The notes: generated from the sequence alone by a model not told the origin. A stretch of 64,000 bases of DNA from Alphaproteobacteria bacterium (GCA_021774335.1 JAJFJD010000023.1:62001-126000); one strand, 5' to 3'; shown: positions 10,879-19,596, numbered from the stretch's first letter. Numbers and translations: made by a program.

Positions 10879-11619
10879 ATGACCGCGCCACCACCGTTTT
10901 CGGTGATCGAGCACGGCATTCTGGAGTCCACCAACGACGAAGCTTGCCGATTGGCGTCCGATGGCGCCGCGGAGGGTACCGTGGTGTGGGCACATCGGCA
11001 GCGGGCGGGACGCGGCCGACGCGGCCGCCAATGGCAGTCGCCCGAGGGTAATCTCTATTTCTCTGCGATCTTAAGGCCAGCGGCGCCGCCAGCTGTGGCC
11101 GCGCAGCTTTCGCTCGTTGCGGCCGTGGCGATGGCGGATACGCTAGTTTGTTTGCTGCCTGACGGCACTCGGGTCGAGCAGAAGTGGCCCAACGACGTCT
11201 TGGTCGAAGGTAAGAAGATCGCCGGTATCCTACTTGAATCGTCGGGTGCCGCGGCGGATCGGGTCGACTGGGTCGTTGTTGGATGCGGTTTGAATATCAC
11301 GGTGGCGCCGGACGATACGGCGTTTCCGGCGACCTCGATGGTGGCGGAAGGGGCTTCGTCTGCCGATCGCAAGACCGTCTTGATGACTCTTTTGGACAGC
11401 TTGCACCGCTGGCGGGTGGAATGGGACACTGCCGGCATTGCGCCGGTGCGCAAGGCGTGGCTAGCTCGGGCGCGCGGTTTGGGGCAGGAAGTCACTGTTC
11501 GGCTGCCTAACCATGAATTCAAAGGACAGTTCCTGGATATGGACGACAGCGGCGCGCTCATTGTGCGCCTGCCCGACGGTTCGGAAAAAGCCGTGACGGC
11601 GGGAGATGTCTTCCTATGA
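10879..11619 (+). CDS. birA: Biotin-[acetyl-CoA-carboxylase] ligase (BirA), monofunctional
   Basis: Attaches biotin to the carboxyl carrier protein of acetyl-CoA carboxylase through a biotinyl-AMP intermediate. At 246 residues it lacks the N-terminal DNA-binding domain of E. coli BirA, so it is an enzyme only. The nucleotide-binding motif GRGRRGRQW (around residues 43-51), EGNLYFSAIL and the KWPNDVLVEGKKIAGIL segment with the catalytic lysines are clear. A short C-terminal SH3-like domain follows (QFLDMDDSGALIVRLPDG). Close spacing to nuoN and coaX is a common alphaproteobacterial arrangement. Confidence 0.95.
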   Translation: MTAPPPFSVIEHGILESTNDEACRLASDGAAEGTVVWAHRQRAGRGRRGRQWQSPEGNLYFSAILRPAAPPAVAAQLSLVAAVAMADTLVCLLPDGTRVEQKWPNDVLVEGKKIAGILLESSGAAADRVDWVVVGCGLNITVAPDDTAFPATSMVAEGASSADRKTVLMTLLDSLHRWRVEWDTAGIAPVRKAWLARARGLGQEVTVRLPNHEFKGQFLDMDDSGALIVRLPDGSEKAVTAGDVFL

Positions 11620-11643
11620 TGCTCGGGAAGTGGGAGTGACACG

Positions 11644-12417
11644 GTGCTGCTAGCGATCGATTCCGGAAACACGAATGTCGTGTTTTCCGTTTCCGACAAC
11701 GACGACCGCAAAGGGATTTGGCGCTGCCATAACAACCCGAAGCGGACGGCTGACGAATATGCGGTGTGGTTGACGCAGCTGATGAGCCTGTCCGGCATCA
11801 AGCCCCAGGATATCAATGCCGCGATCATAGCCACTGTGGTTCCGGAGGCCCGCTTCAATCTGGTGACCCTATGCGAGAAGTATTTTCATCAGGAACCGAT
11901 GATGATCGGTGATCCGGCGTTGGACCTCGGGATCGGAGTCCGTATCGACCGGCCGGAACAGGTCGGCGCCGACCGGCTCGTCAACACGGTCGCGGCGTAT
12001 AGCCGGTACGGCGGCCCGCTGATCGTGATCGACTTCGGCACGGCCACGACATTCGATGTCATCGACGAAGACGGCAACTTCTGCGGCAATGTGATCGCGC
12101 CGGGGATCAACCTATCGATGGATGCGCTCTCCATGGCGTCGGCGTTGCTGCCGCGCGTTGCGGTCCAGAAAACCGAAAAGGTCATCGGCAAGGCGACGGT
12201 CCCGGCGATGCAGTCGGGGGTCTTCTGGGGCTATATCTCGATGATTGAAGGGGTCGTCACGCGCATCCGCGACGAATACGGCGAAGCTCTTCCGGTCGTT
12301 GCCACTGGCGGCTTGGCGCCTCTATTCGCAGAGACGTCCAGCGTGATCGAACATATCGACCGGGAATTGACGATCCGCGGCCTCGAAGAGGTCTTTAAGC
12401 GAAATCAACATGTATGA
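11644..12417 (+). CDS. coaX: Type III pantothenate kinase (CoaX)
   Basis: First step of coenzyme A synthesis: phosphorylates pantothenate. CoaX belongs to the ASKHA fold, unlike CoaA. The 257-residue protein begins with a GTG codon (VLLAIDSGNTNVVFSV carries the phosphate-binding P-loop-like motif with Asp and Asn). The second ATPase motif is IVIDFGTATTFDVI, and PGINLSMDALSMASALLPRV follows. The stop overlaps the RNase J start by 4 bp (ATGA), suggesting coupled translation. Confidence 0.95.
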   Translation: MLLAIDSGNTNVVFSVSDNDDRKGIWRCHNNPKRTADEYAVWLTQLMSLSGIKPQDINAAIIATVVPEARFNLVTLCEKYFHQEPMMIGDPALDLGIGVRIDRPEQVGADRLVNTVAAYSRYGGPLIVIDFGTATTFDVIDEDGNFCGNVIAPGINLSMDALSMASALLPRVAVQKTEKVIGKATVPAMQSGVFWGYISMIEGVVTRIRDEYGEALPVVATGGLAPLFAETSSVIEHIDRELTIRGLEEVFKRNQHV

Positions 12418-14090
12418 GTGATTATTTGAAGACCGGAAGTCCCGGCGACGACGAGTTGCTGTTCCTGCCGCTCGGCGGCACCGGCGAGATTGGCATGAAC
12501 CTCAACCTCTACGGTCATGCCGGTCAATGGCTGATGGTGGATTTGGGCATCACCTTCGGCGATGAATCTACCCCGGGCGTCGACGTCATCATGCCGAATC
12601 CCGCCTTTATCGAGGAACGCCGGGACGAGCTGGCGGGGCTTATCCTGACCCATGCGCATGAGGATCATCTCGGGGCGGTAGCGTATCTCTGGGACCGGCT
12701 GCAATGCCCGGTCTATGCGACGCCATTCACCCTTTCGGTGCTGCGCCGCAAGCTGGCGGAAGCCGATCTGCTCGACCGCGTGCCGGTGATCGAGGTGCCG
12801 TTGTCGGGCACGTTTTCCGTCGGACCGTTCGATATCGAACTGATCACGCTGACCCATTCCATTCCGGAGCCGAATGCCCTGGTCATCGAGACGCCGGTTG
12901 GCCGGGTCATGCATACCGGCGATTGGAAGCTCGATCCGGACCCGCTGGTCGGGGCAAACGTGGACGAGGCTGCGTTAATCCGCACTGGTGAGGCCGGCGT
13001 GCTGGCGATGGTCGGGGATTCGACGAATGCTCTGGTACGCGGTGACTCCGGGTCGGAAGCCGACGTACGGGAGACGCTGCTCGATCTGGTGGGGCGTTTC
13101 GAGAACCGTGTGGCGGTCGCCTGTTTCGCGTCCAATGTGGCACGGTTGGAGACGATGGCCCGTGTCGGCGAGGCGCATGGCCGTCAGGTCGCGTTGGTCG
13201 GCCGCTCACTGTGGCGCATGTATGAATGCGCCAAGGAAACCGGGTATCTGCGGGATATCAAACCTTTCGTGACCGAACACGATGTCGGCTACCTGCCACC
13301 GGAGAAGACGTTGTTGGTCTGCACCGGCAGCCAGGGTGAATCGCGCGCGGCGTTGCCCCGGATCGCCAATGGCGATCATTCGGAAGTGTCCCTCGACCCG
13401 GGCGATGTGGTCATTTTTTCCAGCCGGATCATTCCGGGCAACGAGATTTCCATCAACCGGCTGCATAACCGGCTGAGCGAGCAGGGGATCGAGGTCGTGA
13501 CCGCCTATGAGGAAAATGTCCACGTTTCGGGCCATCCGGCGCGGGATGAGTTGGCGCAGATGTATCAATGGATTCGGCCAAAGATTGCGGTTCCCGTGCA
13601 CGGCGAACCGCGTCATTTGTTGGCGCATGCCAAACTGGCCGAGGATTGTCAGGTACCAAAGGCGATCGTCGGCCAGAACGGATCGATGATTCGGCTAGCA
13701 CCTGGGCCAGGCGAAATCATCGACGAGGTGTTCACCGGGCGGTTGGCGATGGATGGTCGGCGGTTGATTAATTTGGAAAGCACTGTCATCCGGGATCGTC
13801 GGCGCATGATCTATAACGGCTCGGCGGTGGCGACCATCCTCCTCGGGCCCGACGGTATGATCAGCGGTCTGCCGATGGTCAGCTTGCATGGCATCGAAGA
13901 CGTGGACACCGAAGGTGATGTTGCCGATGAAGTGATCGAAGCGGTCATTACGGCCGTCGAGCGGCTGCCGCAACGCGACCGGGACGATGATGATACGGTC
14001 AGCGAGGCCGCCCGTCGGGCAGTACGCCGCAGCCTCCGGGATTTGTGCGGCAAGCGGCCGCAGACCGAAATCCACTTGGTTCGCGTATAA
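12414..14090 (+). CDS. rnj: Ribonuclease J, metallo-beta-lactamase/beta-CASP RNase
   Basis: 5'-to-3' exo- and endoribonuclease for mRNA turnover and rRNA maturation, 558 residues. The zinc-binding motif THAHEDHLGAV gives H80, H82, D84 and H85. The beta-CASP part includes GDSTNAL, GSQGE and the SGHPARDEL motif, and the C-terminal domain VPVHGEPRHLLAHA is typical of RNase J. Alphaproteobacteria commonly carry RNase J alongside RNase E. It starts inside the coaX stop codon and precedes mce by 53 bp. Confidence 0.95.
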   Translation: MSDYLKTGSPGDDELLFLPLGGTGEIGMNLNLYGHAGQWLMVDLGITFGDESTPGVDVIMPNPAFIEERRDELAGLILTHAHEDHLGAVAYLWDRLQCPVYATPFTLSVLRRKLAEADLLDRVPVIEVPLSGTFSVGPFDIELITLTHSIPEPNALVIETPVGRVMHTGDWKLDPDPLVGANVDEAALIRTGEAGVLAMVGDSTNALVRGDSGSEADVRETLLDLVGRFENRVAVACFASNVARLETMARVGEAHGRQVALVGRSLWRMYECAKETGYLRDIKPFVTEHDVGYLPPEKTLLVCTGSQGESRAALPRIANGDHSEVSLDPGDVVIFSSRIIPGNEISINRLHNRLSEQGIEVVTAYEENVHVSGHPARDELAQMYQWIRPKIAVPVHGEPRHLLAHAKLAEDCQVPKAIVGQNGSMIRLAPGPGEIIDEVFTGRLAMDGRRLINLESTVIRDRRRMIYNGSAVATILLGPDGMISGLPMVSLHGIEDVDTEGDVADEVIEAVITAVERLPQRDRDDDDTVSEAARRAVRRSLRDLCGKRPQTEIHLVRV

Positions 14091-14143
14091 GGACCGACGA
14101 CACGCTGCGACGCCGGAGAGTGGCGCAGGCCGGAGTGAATGTG

Positions 14144-14548
14144 ATGATCGGAAGACTCAACCACGTGGCCATCGCGGTCGCCGATTTGGACGCCGCCACT
14201 GCGACCTATCGCGATACGCTAGGGGCGACGGTGTCGGGGGTCCTGCCGCTGCCCGATCACGGGGTAAATACCGTGTTTGTCGAACTGCCCAACACCAAGA
14301 TCGAGTTGCTGCAGCCCTTGGATGCGATGTCGCCCATCGCGGCCTTCGTTGCGCGGAACCCGGCCGGCGGTATCCACCATGTCTGCTATGAAGTGGACGA
14401 TATTCTGGCGGCGCGCGATAAGTTACAAGCTGAGGGCGCGCGGGTGCTTGGTGACGGCGAGCCAACGACCGGCGCGCACGGCAAACCGGTTCTCTTCCTG
14501 CACCCTAAAGATTTCTGCGGTACGCTGATTGAATTGGAACAGGTCTGA
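14144..14548 (+). CDS. mce: Methylmalonyl-CoA epimerase
   Basis: Interconverts (2R)- and (2S)-methylmalonyl-CoA in propionate and branched-chain catabolism. The 134-residue VOC-fold protein begins MIGRLNHVAIAVADLD, with metal-ligand His7, then GGIHHVCYEVDD, and ends LIELEQV with the conserved Glu. The frame stays open upstream into rnj, but this ATG has a GGAG 8 bp before it and gives the standard family length. DUF1467 starts 3 bp after the stop. Confidence 0.93.
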   Translation: MIGRLNHVAIAVADLDAATATYRDTLGATVSGVLPLPDHGVNTVFVELPNTKIELLQPLDAMSPIAAFVARNPAGGIHHVCYEVDDILAARDKLQAEGARVLGDGEPTTGAHGKPVLFLHPKDFCGTLIELEQV

Positions 14549-14551
14549 CGC

Positions 14552-14800
14552 ATGCACTGGTTTACGGGCATTTTGACCTATGTCGTGATCTGGTGGATCA
14601 CCTTGTTCGCAATTCTGCCGTGGGGCAACCGGCCGGTCGAGAACCCGGAGAAAGGGCACGCGACCAGCGCGCCCGCGAATCCGCGGTTGCTGTTGAAGTT
14701 CGGGGTCACCACGGTCGTCGCCGGCCTGTTGTTCGCCCTGCTGCTCTGGGTGATCGAATCCGAATTGATCAATATTCGCGACTACACCCCACAAACGTAA
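14552..14800 (+). CDS. DUF1467 family membrane protein
   Basis: Small 82-residue inner-membrane protein of unknown function. Two hydrophobic helices are visible (about residues 5-23 and 51-70), with WWITLFAILPWGNRPV between, the signature region of DUF1467. Such a gene commonly follows mce in alphaproteobacteria and often precedes proS. Here the next same-strand core gene is 6.4 kb away, because an accessory block intervenes. It converges with the TauD-type gene, whose stop is 9 bp beyond. Confidence 0.85.
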   Translation: MHWFTGILTYVVIWWITLFAILPWGNRPVENPEKGHATSAPANPRLLLKFGVTTVVAGLLFALLLWVIESELINIRDYTPQT

Positions 14801-14809
14801 GAACCCCGG

Positions 14810-15700
14810 CTAAAAGGGCGCGCTGCCTTTGATCTGGGTGCGGTGCATGATGCGCCGTGCGCTGTCGTCAAAGTCGTCTCGGCGATGCATGGCGCAGCGG
14901 TTGTCCCAGATCAACACGTCGCCGACCCGCCATTGATGGTGCCAGGTGAAGTCGTTGCGCGTCGCGTGCGACCAGATTTCGTCCAGCAGGGCTTCCGACT
15001 CGTCGAGATCGAGCCCCATGATGTAGGCATACCGCCGCCGGCCGATATAAAGCGCCTTGCGGCCGGTCTCTGGGTGGGTACGGACGATGGGATGGACCGC
15101 GCCGGGGCACTCCCGTACGTCGGTGACGGGCTTGGCGCCTTCGCGCAGGAAACCGCCGCTATTCGTACTGGAATCGTGTTTGATCTTGAGGTTCGCAATA
15201 CGCTTGCGAATATCGGCGGGCAGTTCCTCGAGCGCCCTGTACATGTTGCAGAAACCCGTGTCGCCGCCGGAGTCAGGCACCTCCAGCGAATACAGCACGC
15301 TGCCGGTGGGCGGTTCGGCGATATAGTTCATGTCCGAATGCCAGATCGCCTCGGCATTTCCGAGCGCGCCGATGGCCTTGCCGTTTTCCTTCACGTTCGA
15401 CAGCACCAACACCTCGGAGAAACCGTTTACGCCACCCTTGCCATTTTCGTTGGGCGGCGCGTCGTCCAGGTCGCCAAAGCGACGGCTGAATGCGACGAGA
15501 TCGGCATCGCTCAGCGATTGCTTGCGGAGCAGCAGGACGCCGTACTTGAGCCACGCTGCATGGAGTGCCGCGAATGTCGCGTCGTTGATGTCCGTCAAAT
15601 CGACGCCGCGAATCTCGGCACCGATCGCGTCGCTTACGGGCGTGACGTCCAGTGTGGGGATCGCAGCCGGCTGTTGTTCATCGATTGTCTGTTCCGTCAT
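14810..15700 (-). CDS. TauD/TfdA-family Fe(II)/2-oxoglutarate dioxygenase
   Basis: A 296-residue hydroxylase of the taurine/2,4-D dioxygenase family, which uses Fe(II), 2-oxoglutarate and O2. The iron triad is present: H121 and D123 in AIWHSDMNY, and H272 in WDNRCAMHRRDD. R282/R283 lie where 2-oxoglutarate is normally bound (SARRIMHRTQ). The substrate cannot be read from sequence, and no sulfonate transporter lies nearby. The start overlaps the iclR-type stop by 23 bp on the same strand, so the two are probably co-transcribed. A divergent ThDP enzyme across the regulator may belong to the same pathway (inference). Confidence 0.9.
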   Translation of the reverse strand: MTEQTIDEQQPAAIPTLDVTPVSDAIGAEIRGVDLTDINDATFAALHAAWLKYGVLLLRKQSLSDADLVAFSRRFGDLDDAPPNENGKGGVNGFSEVLVLSNVKENGKAIGALGNAEAIWHSDMNYIAEPPTGSVLYSLEVPDSGGDTGFCNMYRALEELPADIRKRIANLKIKHDSSTNSGGFLREGAKPVTDVRECPGAVHPIVRTHPETGRKALYIGRRRYAYIMGLDLDESEALLDEIWSHATRNDFTWHHQWRVGDVLIWDNRCAMHRRDDFDDSARRIMHRTQIKGSAPF

Positions 15701-16484
15701 TCGACTGGTCCTTCATCAAATTCAGTTGGTGTTCTATGCGGTGTGCCGTATCGCGCAGGGATGACGCGAAGGCCGGGAGGTCGGAATGTGCAACCCGCGC
15801 GAGCGGTGCGTGCAGGGCGAGGGCCGCCGCAACCCGTTTCGCGCCATCGCGGATGGGGACGGCGATGCCGACCAAACCCTCGGCGTTCTCTTCGTTGTTC
15901 AGGGCATAGCCGAGCTTGCGGATACTGGTGATTTCCCGCGCCATTTGCTCCGTGTTGGTGATCGTTCGCGCGGTCAGAGCCGGCATCGGGAGCGCCGCGA
16001 GGAGGCGGGATCGGCTGCGGCTCGGAAGATAGGCCAACAGCAATTTGCCGCCCGCGGTCGCGTGGATCGGCATCTTGGCGTCGACATCGAATTGCGCGCG
16101 GACCGGCCAATCGCATTCCACCCGGTCGATGTAGATCAGCCGGTCGCCCTCGAGGACACCAAGGTTGCAGGTTTCGCGGATATCGGCGGCAAGCTCTTCC
16201 AGGATTGCGTGGACTGGACCTGTTTGCCATGTCGCCGAAAGCGTTCCGAGGGCGAGGCCGGACAGGCGCGGGCCAACCGCGAACATGTCTTTTGTGAGGT
16301 CGCGGCGCAGTAAGCCTTCATCGACCAACTGCCATGTCAGTCGGTGCACGGTTTGCCGCGGCAAGTTCAGTCGTCGCGCCGCCTCCGCGAGAGGGATTGG
16401 TTCACCGCTGTCGACGAACACGTCGAGAAGCTGAAGCGCCTTGCCCAGGGCGGATTGTCCGCGATTGATTGCCAGTTCCGACAT
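15678..16484 (-). CDS. IclR-family transcriptional regulator
   Basis: 268-residue regulator: a winged helix-turn-helix at about residues 14-75 (ALGKALQLLDVF, then PLAEAARRLNLPRQTVHRLTWQLVDEGLL) and a C-terminal IclR effector-binding domain (about 85-255; ATAGGKLLLAYLP, GIAVPIRDG). It is transcribed with the TauD-type gene and divergently from the ThDP enzyme. A good promoter (16514-16542) with two inverted repeats over its spacer and -35 box points to autoregulation and control of both directions. The inducer is unknown. Confidence 0.93.
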   Translation of the reverse strand: MSELAINRGQSALGKALQLLDVFVDSGEPIPLAEAARRLNLPRQTVHRLTWQLVDEGLLRRDLTKDMFAVGPRLSGLALGTLSATWQTGPVHAILEELAADIRETCNLGVLEGDRLIYIDRVECDWPVRAQFDVDAKMPIHATAGGKLLLAYLPSRSRSRLLAALPMPALTARTITNTEQMAREITSIRKLGYALNNEENAEGLVGIAVPIRDGAKRVAAALALHAPLARVAHSDLPAFASSLRDTAHRIEHQLNLMKDQSNDGTDNR

Positions 16485-16513
16485 GTCTTCAAATCCTCAG
16501 TCGCTCCACAGCA

Positions 16514-16542
16514 ATAGTAGGAAAGCGAGTAACGCTTTTCAA
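16514..16542 (-). promoter_or_regulatory. Predicted iclR promoter
   Basis: Read on the minus strand: -35 TTGAAA (16542-16537), 17-bp spacer, -10 TACTAT (16519-16514). Transcription would begin near 16507, about 23 bases before the ATG at 16484. The spacer and -35 box are covered by the two inverted repeats listed separately. Confidence 0.5.
16522..16538. promoter_or_regulatory. Inverted repeat AAAGCG-N5-CGCTTT within the iclR promoter spacer
   Basis: Perfect 6-bp arms around a 5-bp centre, filling the space between the -10 and -35 boxes of the predicted iclR promoter. It could be an operator half of a tandem site with the neighbouring palindrome at 16540. Confidence 0.5.
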
Positions 16543-16562
16543 AATGAAATTGGGTCATTTTG
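16540..16562. promoter_or_regulatory. Palindrome CAAAATGA-N7-TCATTTTG, candidate IclR operator
   Basis: Perfect 8-bp inverted repeat in the IclR/ThDP divergent region, overlapping the iclR -35 box. Its AT-rich ATGAAA-like arms resemble the style of operators bound by IclR-family proteins such as KdgR. Binding is inferred only from position and symmetry. Confidence 0.6.
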
Positions 16563-16774
16563 TCCCGTTTTATCTGAATATGTACAAAGCGTGTTGGAAT
16601 TTTTCGCAATCGCGTGGCTGGAGCTGTTGCTGCTCGCGATCTGCCTCATCCCGAACTTGCGAACCACGGATGATACAGGGCAGGATCGCCCATTCATATT
16701 ATCCAAACACATCATCATCCAGTCAGGTTCGGATAACGGCAAGACCCCGGCAGCGGGGCGCAGGGAGGTCAGAC

Positions 16775-18442
16775 ATGAGTGTAACGGCGGCAAAGGTACT
16801 TCTCGATACATTGGTTCTTCATGGCCTCAACCGGGCATTTTGCGTTCCGGGGGAGAGCTATCTCGCCGTCATGGACGAGTTGCACGAAGACCCGGTGATC
16901 CACCTGGTGACTTGCCGGCACGAAGGCGGTGCGGCGTTCATGGCCTTCGCCGACGCAAAGCTGACCGGCAAGGCCGGTGTGGTTTTCGCAAGCCGCGGTC
17001 CCGGCGCGACCAACGCCTCAATCGCAGCCCATGCGGCGCAGCAGGGGGCCTATCCGCTGGTGCTGATGCTGGGGCAGGTCAACAACGAGCGGATCGGGCG
17101 TGGCGCCACGCAGGAAATGGATTTCGTGAAGACCTTCGGCGACATGGCGAAGAGCATCGAGCAGGTCGATCATCCGGACCGGATGGCCGAAATCCTCGCG
17201 CGTGCGATTCGGATCGCCGAAAGCGGCACACCCGGCCCGGTGGTTGTCGGGCTGCCGACCAACGTGTTGGAGATGAAAACCGATGCGAAACCTTTGGGCC
17301 GGCAGGCCCCGTCACGAGTCCGGGCGTCGGAAGGCGACGTTGCAACGGTGTCCGATATGCTGGCGTCTGCCGAACGTCCCATTCTGGTCGTTGGCGGACG
17401 CGCCCATATGGCGGACGCGCGTAAGGCACTTAAAGACGCGAGCGAGACCTGGTCCGTGCCGGTCTACGCCACGTTCGAGCATCAGGACGTATTCGATCAC
17501 GACCACCCGAATTATGCCGGGGAACTTGGTATCCGCCCGCCAGCAGCCATCCAGAAGGCGGCGCGCAACGCGGACCTGATTTTGGCCGTCGGCACACGGA
17601 TGGGCGAATTGGCCTGCATCGGGGGCGCAATACCGACGCCGGGACAGCGGCTTGTCCATGTCTATCCCGACGCGACCAAGATTGGCACCAATCTGCCGAC
17701 GGAGTTGGGTTTGGTCAGCGAGGCGGCGCCGTTCCTCGAGACGCTTGCAGCACAGAATGCGCCGCCGGTTTCGGTCGCCCGCAAGAAATGGGTTGCCGAC
17801 GCCCACGCCGGTTATGACGAGAGCGCGGCGCTGAATCCGCGGGACGCGGCCGACGGATTGGATTTCGGCCATATGATCGCGGCGATGCAGGAACATCTGC
17901 CCGACGATGCGGTGCTGACGTCGGACGCCGGCAGCTTTGCGAGCTGGATGCACCGGCACTATCGGTTCAAATCCACCCAGAGGCTGCTTGGCTCGGAAGC
18001 GGGTGCGATGGGAATGGGCGTACCGGCGTCCGTCGCGGCGGCGCTGCGGCATCCGGAACGGCAGGTTATTGCACTTGTCGGTGACGGCGGGGCCTTGATG
18101 ACCGGCTCGGAACTGGCGACCGCGGTCAAGGAGCGGGCGAAGGTCCGTATCATCATCTCGAACAATTCGAACTACGGCACGATCCGACTGCATCAGGAAA
18201 CCCACTATCCGGGGCGGCCGCACGCCACGGATCTGGTGAATCCGGATTTTGCCGCATGGGCGAGGGCCTTTGGGGCGGTCGGACTGACCGTCCGTACGCC
18301 CGAGGAGGCAGGGCCTGCGTTGCAGGAGGCGATGGCGGCGGATGGCCCCGCGGTGATCGAGGTGATCAGCAGTCTGGAGAACGTGGATTCCGCAAACACC
18401 ATCGATGGCTTACGCCAGAGCGAAAAGACCGACATGGGGTGA
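16775..18442 (+). CDS. Thiamine-diphosphate-dependent enzyme, acetolactate synthase-like, substrate unknown
   Basis: 555 residues with the three domains of the acetolactate synthase/decarboxylase superfamily: ThDP PYR domain (1-165; catalytic Glu50 in VTCRHEGGAAFMA), central domain (about 185-320) and PP domain (about 370-540). The Mg/ThDP motif is GDGG at 436-439, followed by SNNSNYG at 462-468. This ATG has a GGGAGG ribosome site 6 bp upstream; the frame is open further up but that stretch is AT-rich promoter DNA. No small regulatory ilvN-type subunit adjoins it, so biosynthetic acetolactate synthase is unlikely. Decarboxylase, lyase or 2-hydroxyacyl-lyase chemistry are all possible. It is probably controlled by the divergent IclR protein. 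Confidence 0.9.
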   Translation: MSVTAAKVLLDTLVLHGLNRAFCVPGESYLAVMDELHEDPVIHLVTCRHEGGAAFMAFADAKLTGKAGVVFASRGPGATNASIAAHAAQQGAYPLVLMLGQVNNERIGRGATQEMDFVKTFGDMAKSIEQVDHPDRMAEILARAIRIAESGTPGPVVVGLPTNVLEMKTDAKPLGRQAPSRVRASEGDVATVSDMLASAERPILVVGGRAHMADARKALKDASETWSVPVYATFEHQDVFDHDHPNYAGELGIRPPAAIQKAARNADLILAVGTRMGELACIGGAIPTPGQRLVHVYPDATKIGTNLPTELGLVSEAAPFLETLAAQNAPPVSVARKKWVADAHAGYDESAALNPRDAADGLDFGHMIAAMQEHLPDDAVLTSDAGSFASWMHRHYRFKSTQRLLGSEAGAMGMGVPASVAAALRHPERQVIALVGDGGALMTGSELATAVKERAKVRIIISNNSNYGTIRLHQETHYPGRPHATDLVNPDFAAWARAFGAVGLTVRTPEEAGPALQEAMAADGPAVIEVISSLENVDSANTIDGLRQSEKTDMG

Positions 18443-18464
18443 GGTTGTGAGTGGATGGCGGCGG

Positions 18465-19157
18465 CTAGGGCCGGCCGCATTCCTCTTCCATGACGCGATA
18501 GAAGTCGGTGAGCGTTTTGCCGCGTTCCGGTTTGAAAGGGGCGTCTTGATCGGTCATCGCAGCGATCCGGTCCAACCGAAAGACCCGAAAGTCCTCGCGC
18601 AGCTCGCACCAGGCTATCAGCGTCCAGACTTTGCCCCAAAACCATAGGCCGAGCGGCCGCACCACCCGTTTTGTCGGACGCTCCTCGGCGTCGGCATAGT
18701 CGATTTTCAGACGGCGGCGATTCTCGACCGCTTTCTCCAGGTCGTCGATCCTAGTGCGCACCGTTGGGGTCATTTCTGACGCGATGGCGTGAATTTCGAT
18801 CTGCTCGGGCCGGCGTTGTTCGTTGACCGGCAAGACGCCCGTAATTTTGACCAGCGCTTCCTCGGCGGCGCGCGCCATCGTGGCGCCGCCCCACGCACGG
18901 ATCAGGCGTGCGCCGGCGACAAGGGCCACCACCTCGTCACGCGAAAACATCAGGGGCGGGAGGTCGAAACCCTCGCGCATGAGGTATCCGACGCCCGCTT
19001 CGCCGTCGATCGGGACGCCGTTGGTCTGCAGATCCGCGATATCGCGGTAAATTGTCCGTTCCGAGACTTCCAGCCGCTCGGCAAGCATCGCCGCCGTGAC
19101 AAGCCGGCCGCCCCGGAGTTGTTGAACGATCTGAAATAGGCGGTCGGCTCGTCGCAT
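18465..19157 (-). CDS. YafY-type HTH/WYL-domain transcriptional regulator
   Basis: 230 residues. N-terminal HTH (RADRLFQIVQQLRGGRLVTAAMLAERLEVSERTIYRDIADLQTNGVPIDGEAGVGY, about residues 3-57) and a C-terminal WYL domain (about 130-200; RLKIDYADAEERP, then GLWFWGKVWTLIAWCELR). Such proteins repress or activate small nearby operons in response to an unidentified ligand. It starts 9 bp after the stop of the VOC gene, so the two form an operon. A strong palindrome upstream of that operon (19597-19620) is its likely operator. It converges with the ThDP gene 22 bp away. Confidence 0.92.
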   Translation of the reverse strand: MRRADRLFQIVQQLRGGRLVTAAMLAERLEVSERTIYRDIADLQTNGVPIDGEAGVGYLMREGFDLPPLMFSRDEVVALVAGARLIRAWGGATMARAAEEALVKITGVLPVNEQRRPEQIEIHAIASEMTPTVRTRIDDLEKAVENRRRLKIDYADAEERPTKRVVRPLGLWFWGKVWTLIAWCELREDFRVFRLDRIAAMTDQDAPFKPERGKTLTDFYRVMEEECGRP

Positions 19158-19166
19158 TGATGTGTC

Positions 19167-19538
19167 CTAGGAAGAATAGATCCCGATGGAATTGCCGTCC
19201 GGATCAAGGCAATACGCAAATTGCCCACAGGGGATGGTGATGATGTCCGATAGCACCTTGCCACCGCCGGTTTTGACCCGTTCCAGCGCGGCTTCCAACG
19301 TATCGGGGCTGGCCATGTGAACGGTGGGCCCGGCGCCGTCCTTAGCCGGTTTCCCTTCGTAGAGATGCCCGGCTATGCCTTTTTCGCTTGAGGTTGGAAA
19401 TAAGGCCATAGGCTGTGGGCCCGTTTCGTCCCTCTTCAGCGCAGTATTGAAGACCTGGTCATAGAACACAATCGCGCGGTCCAGGTCGGTCACCGGGATT
19501 TCGGCCCAGACGGTGAAGTTTTCGGGGGTGAAACTCAT
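19167..19538 (-). CDS. VOC (glyoxalase/bleomycin-resistance fold) family protein
   Basis: 123-residue single VOC domain: beta-alpha-beta-beta-beta unit FTVWAEIPVTDLDRAIVFYDQVF at the start, and a C-terminal half ending FAYCLDPDGNSIGIYSS. This family includes lyases, resistance proteins and uncharacterised enzymes; no specific substrate can be named. The canonical first metal His is replaced (AEIPVTD), so metal binding is uncertain. The start was chosen at the ATG with GGAGA about 8 bp upstream; an in-frame upstream ATG adds 18 non-conserved residues. The pairing of a VOC gene with a WYL regulator is common in proteobacteria. Confidence 0.88.
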   Translation of the reverse strand: MSFTPENFTVWAEIPVTDLDRAIVFYDQVFNTALKRDETGPQPMALFPTSSEKGIAGHLYEGKPAKDGAGPTVHMASPDTLEAALERVKTGGGKVLSDIITIPCGQFAYCLDPDGNSIGIYSS

Positions 19539-19596
19539 TGTCGTGTCTCCGTGTGAGTGTAGGGGTGTGTATCGATGACGCGACAATTGCACAGGG

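Noticed and set aside
16469..16774. Long in-frame extension of the ThDP enzyme upstream of 16775
   Set aside because: The stretch is AT-rich, contains the iclR promoter and palindromes, and encodes residues unlike the family; the ATG at 16775 has a strong GGGAGG site.
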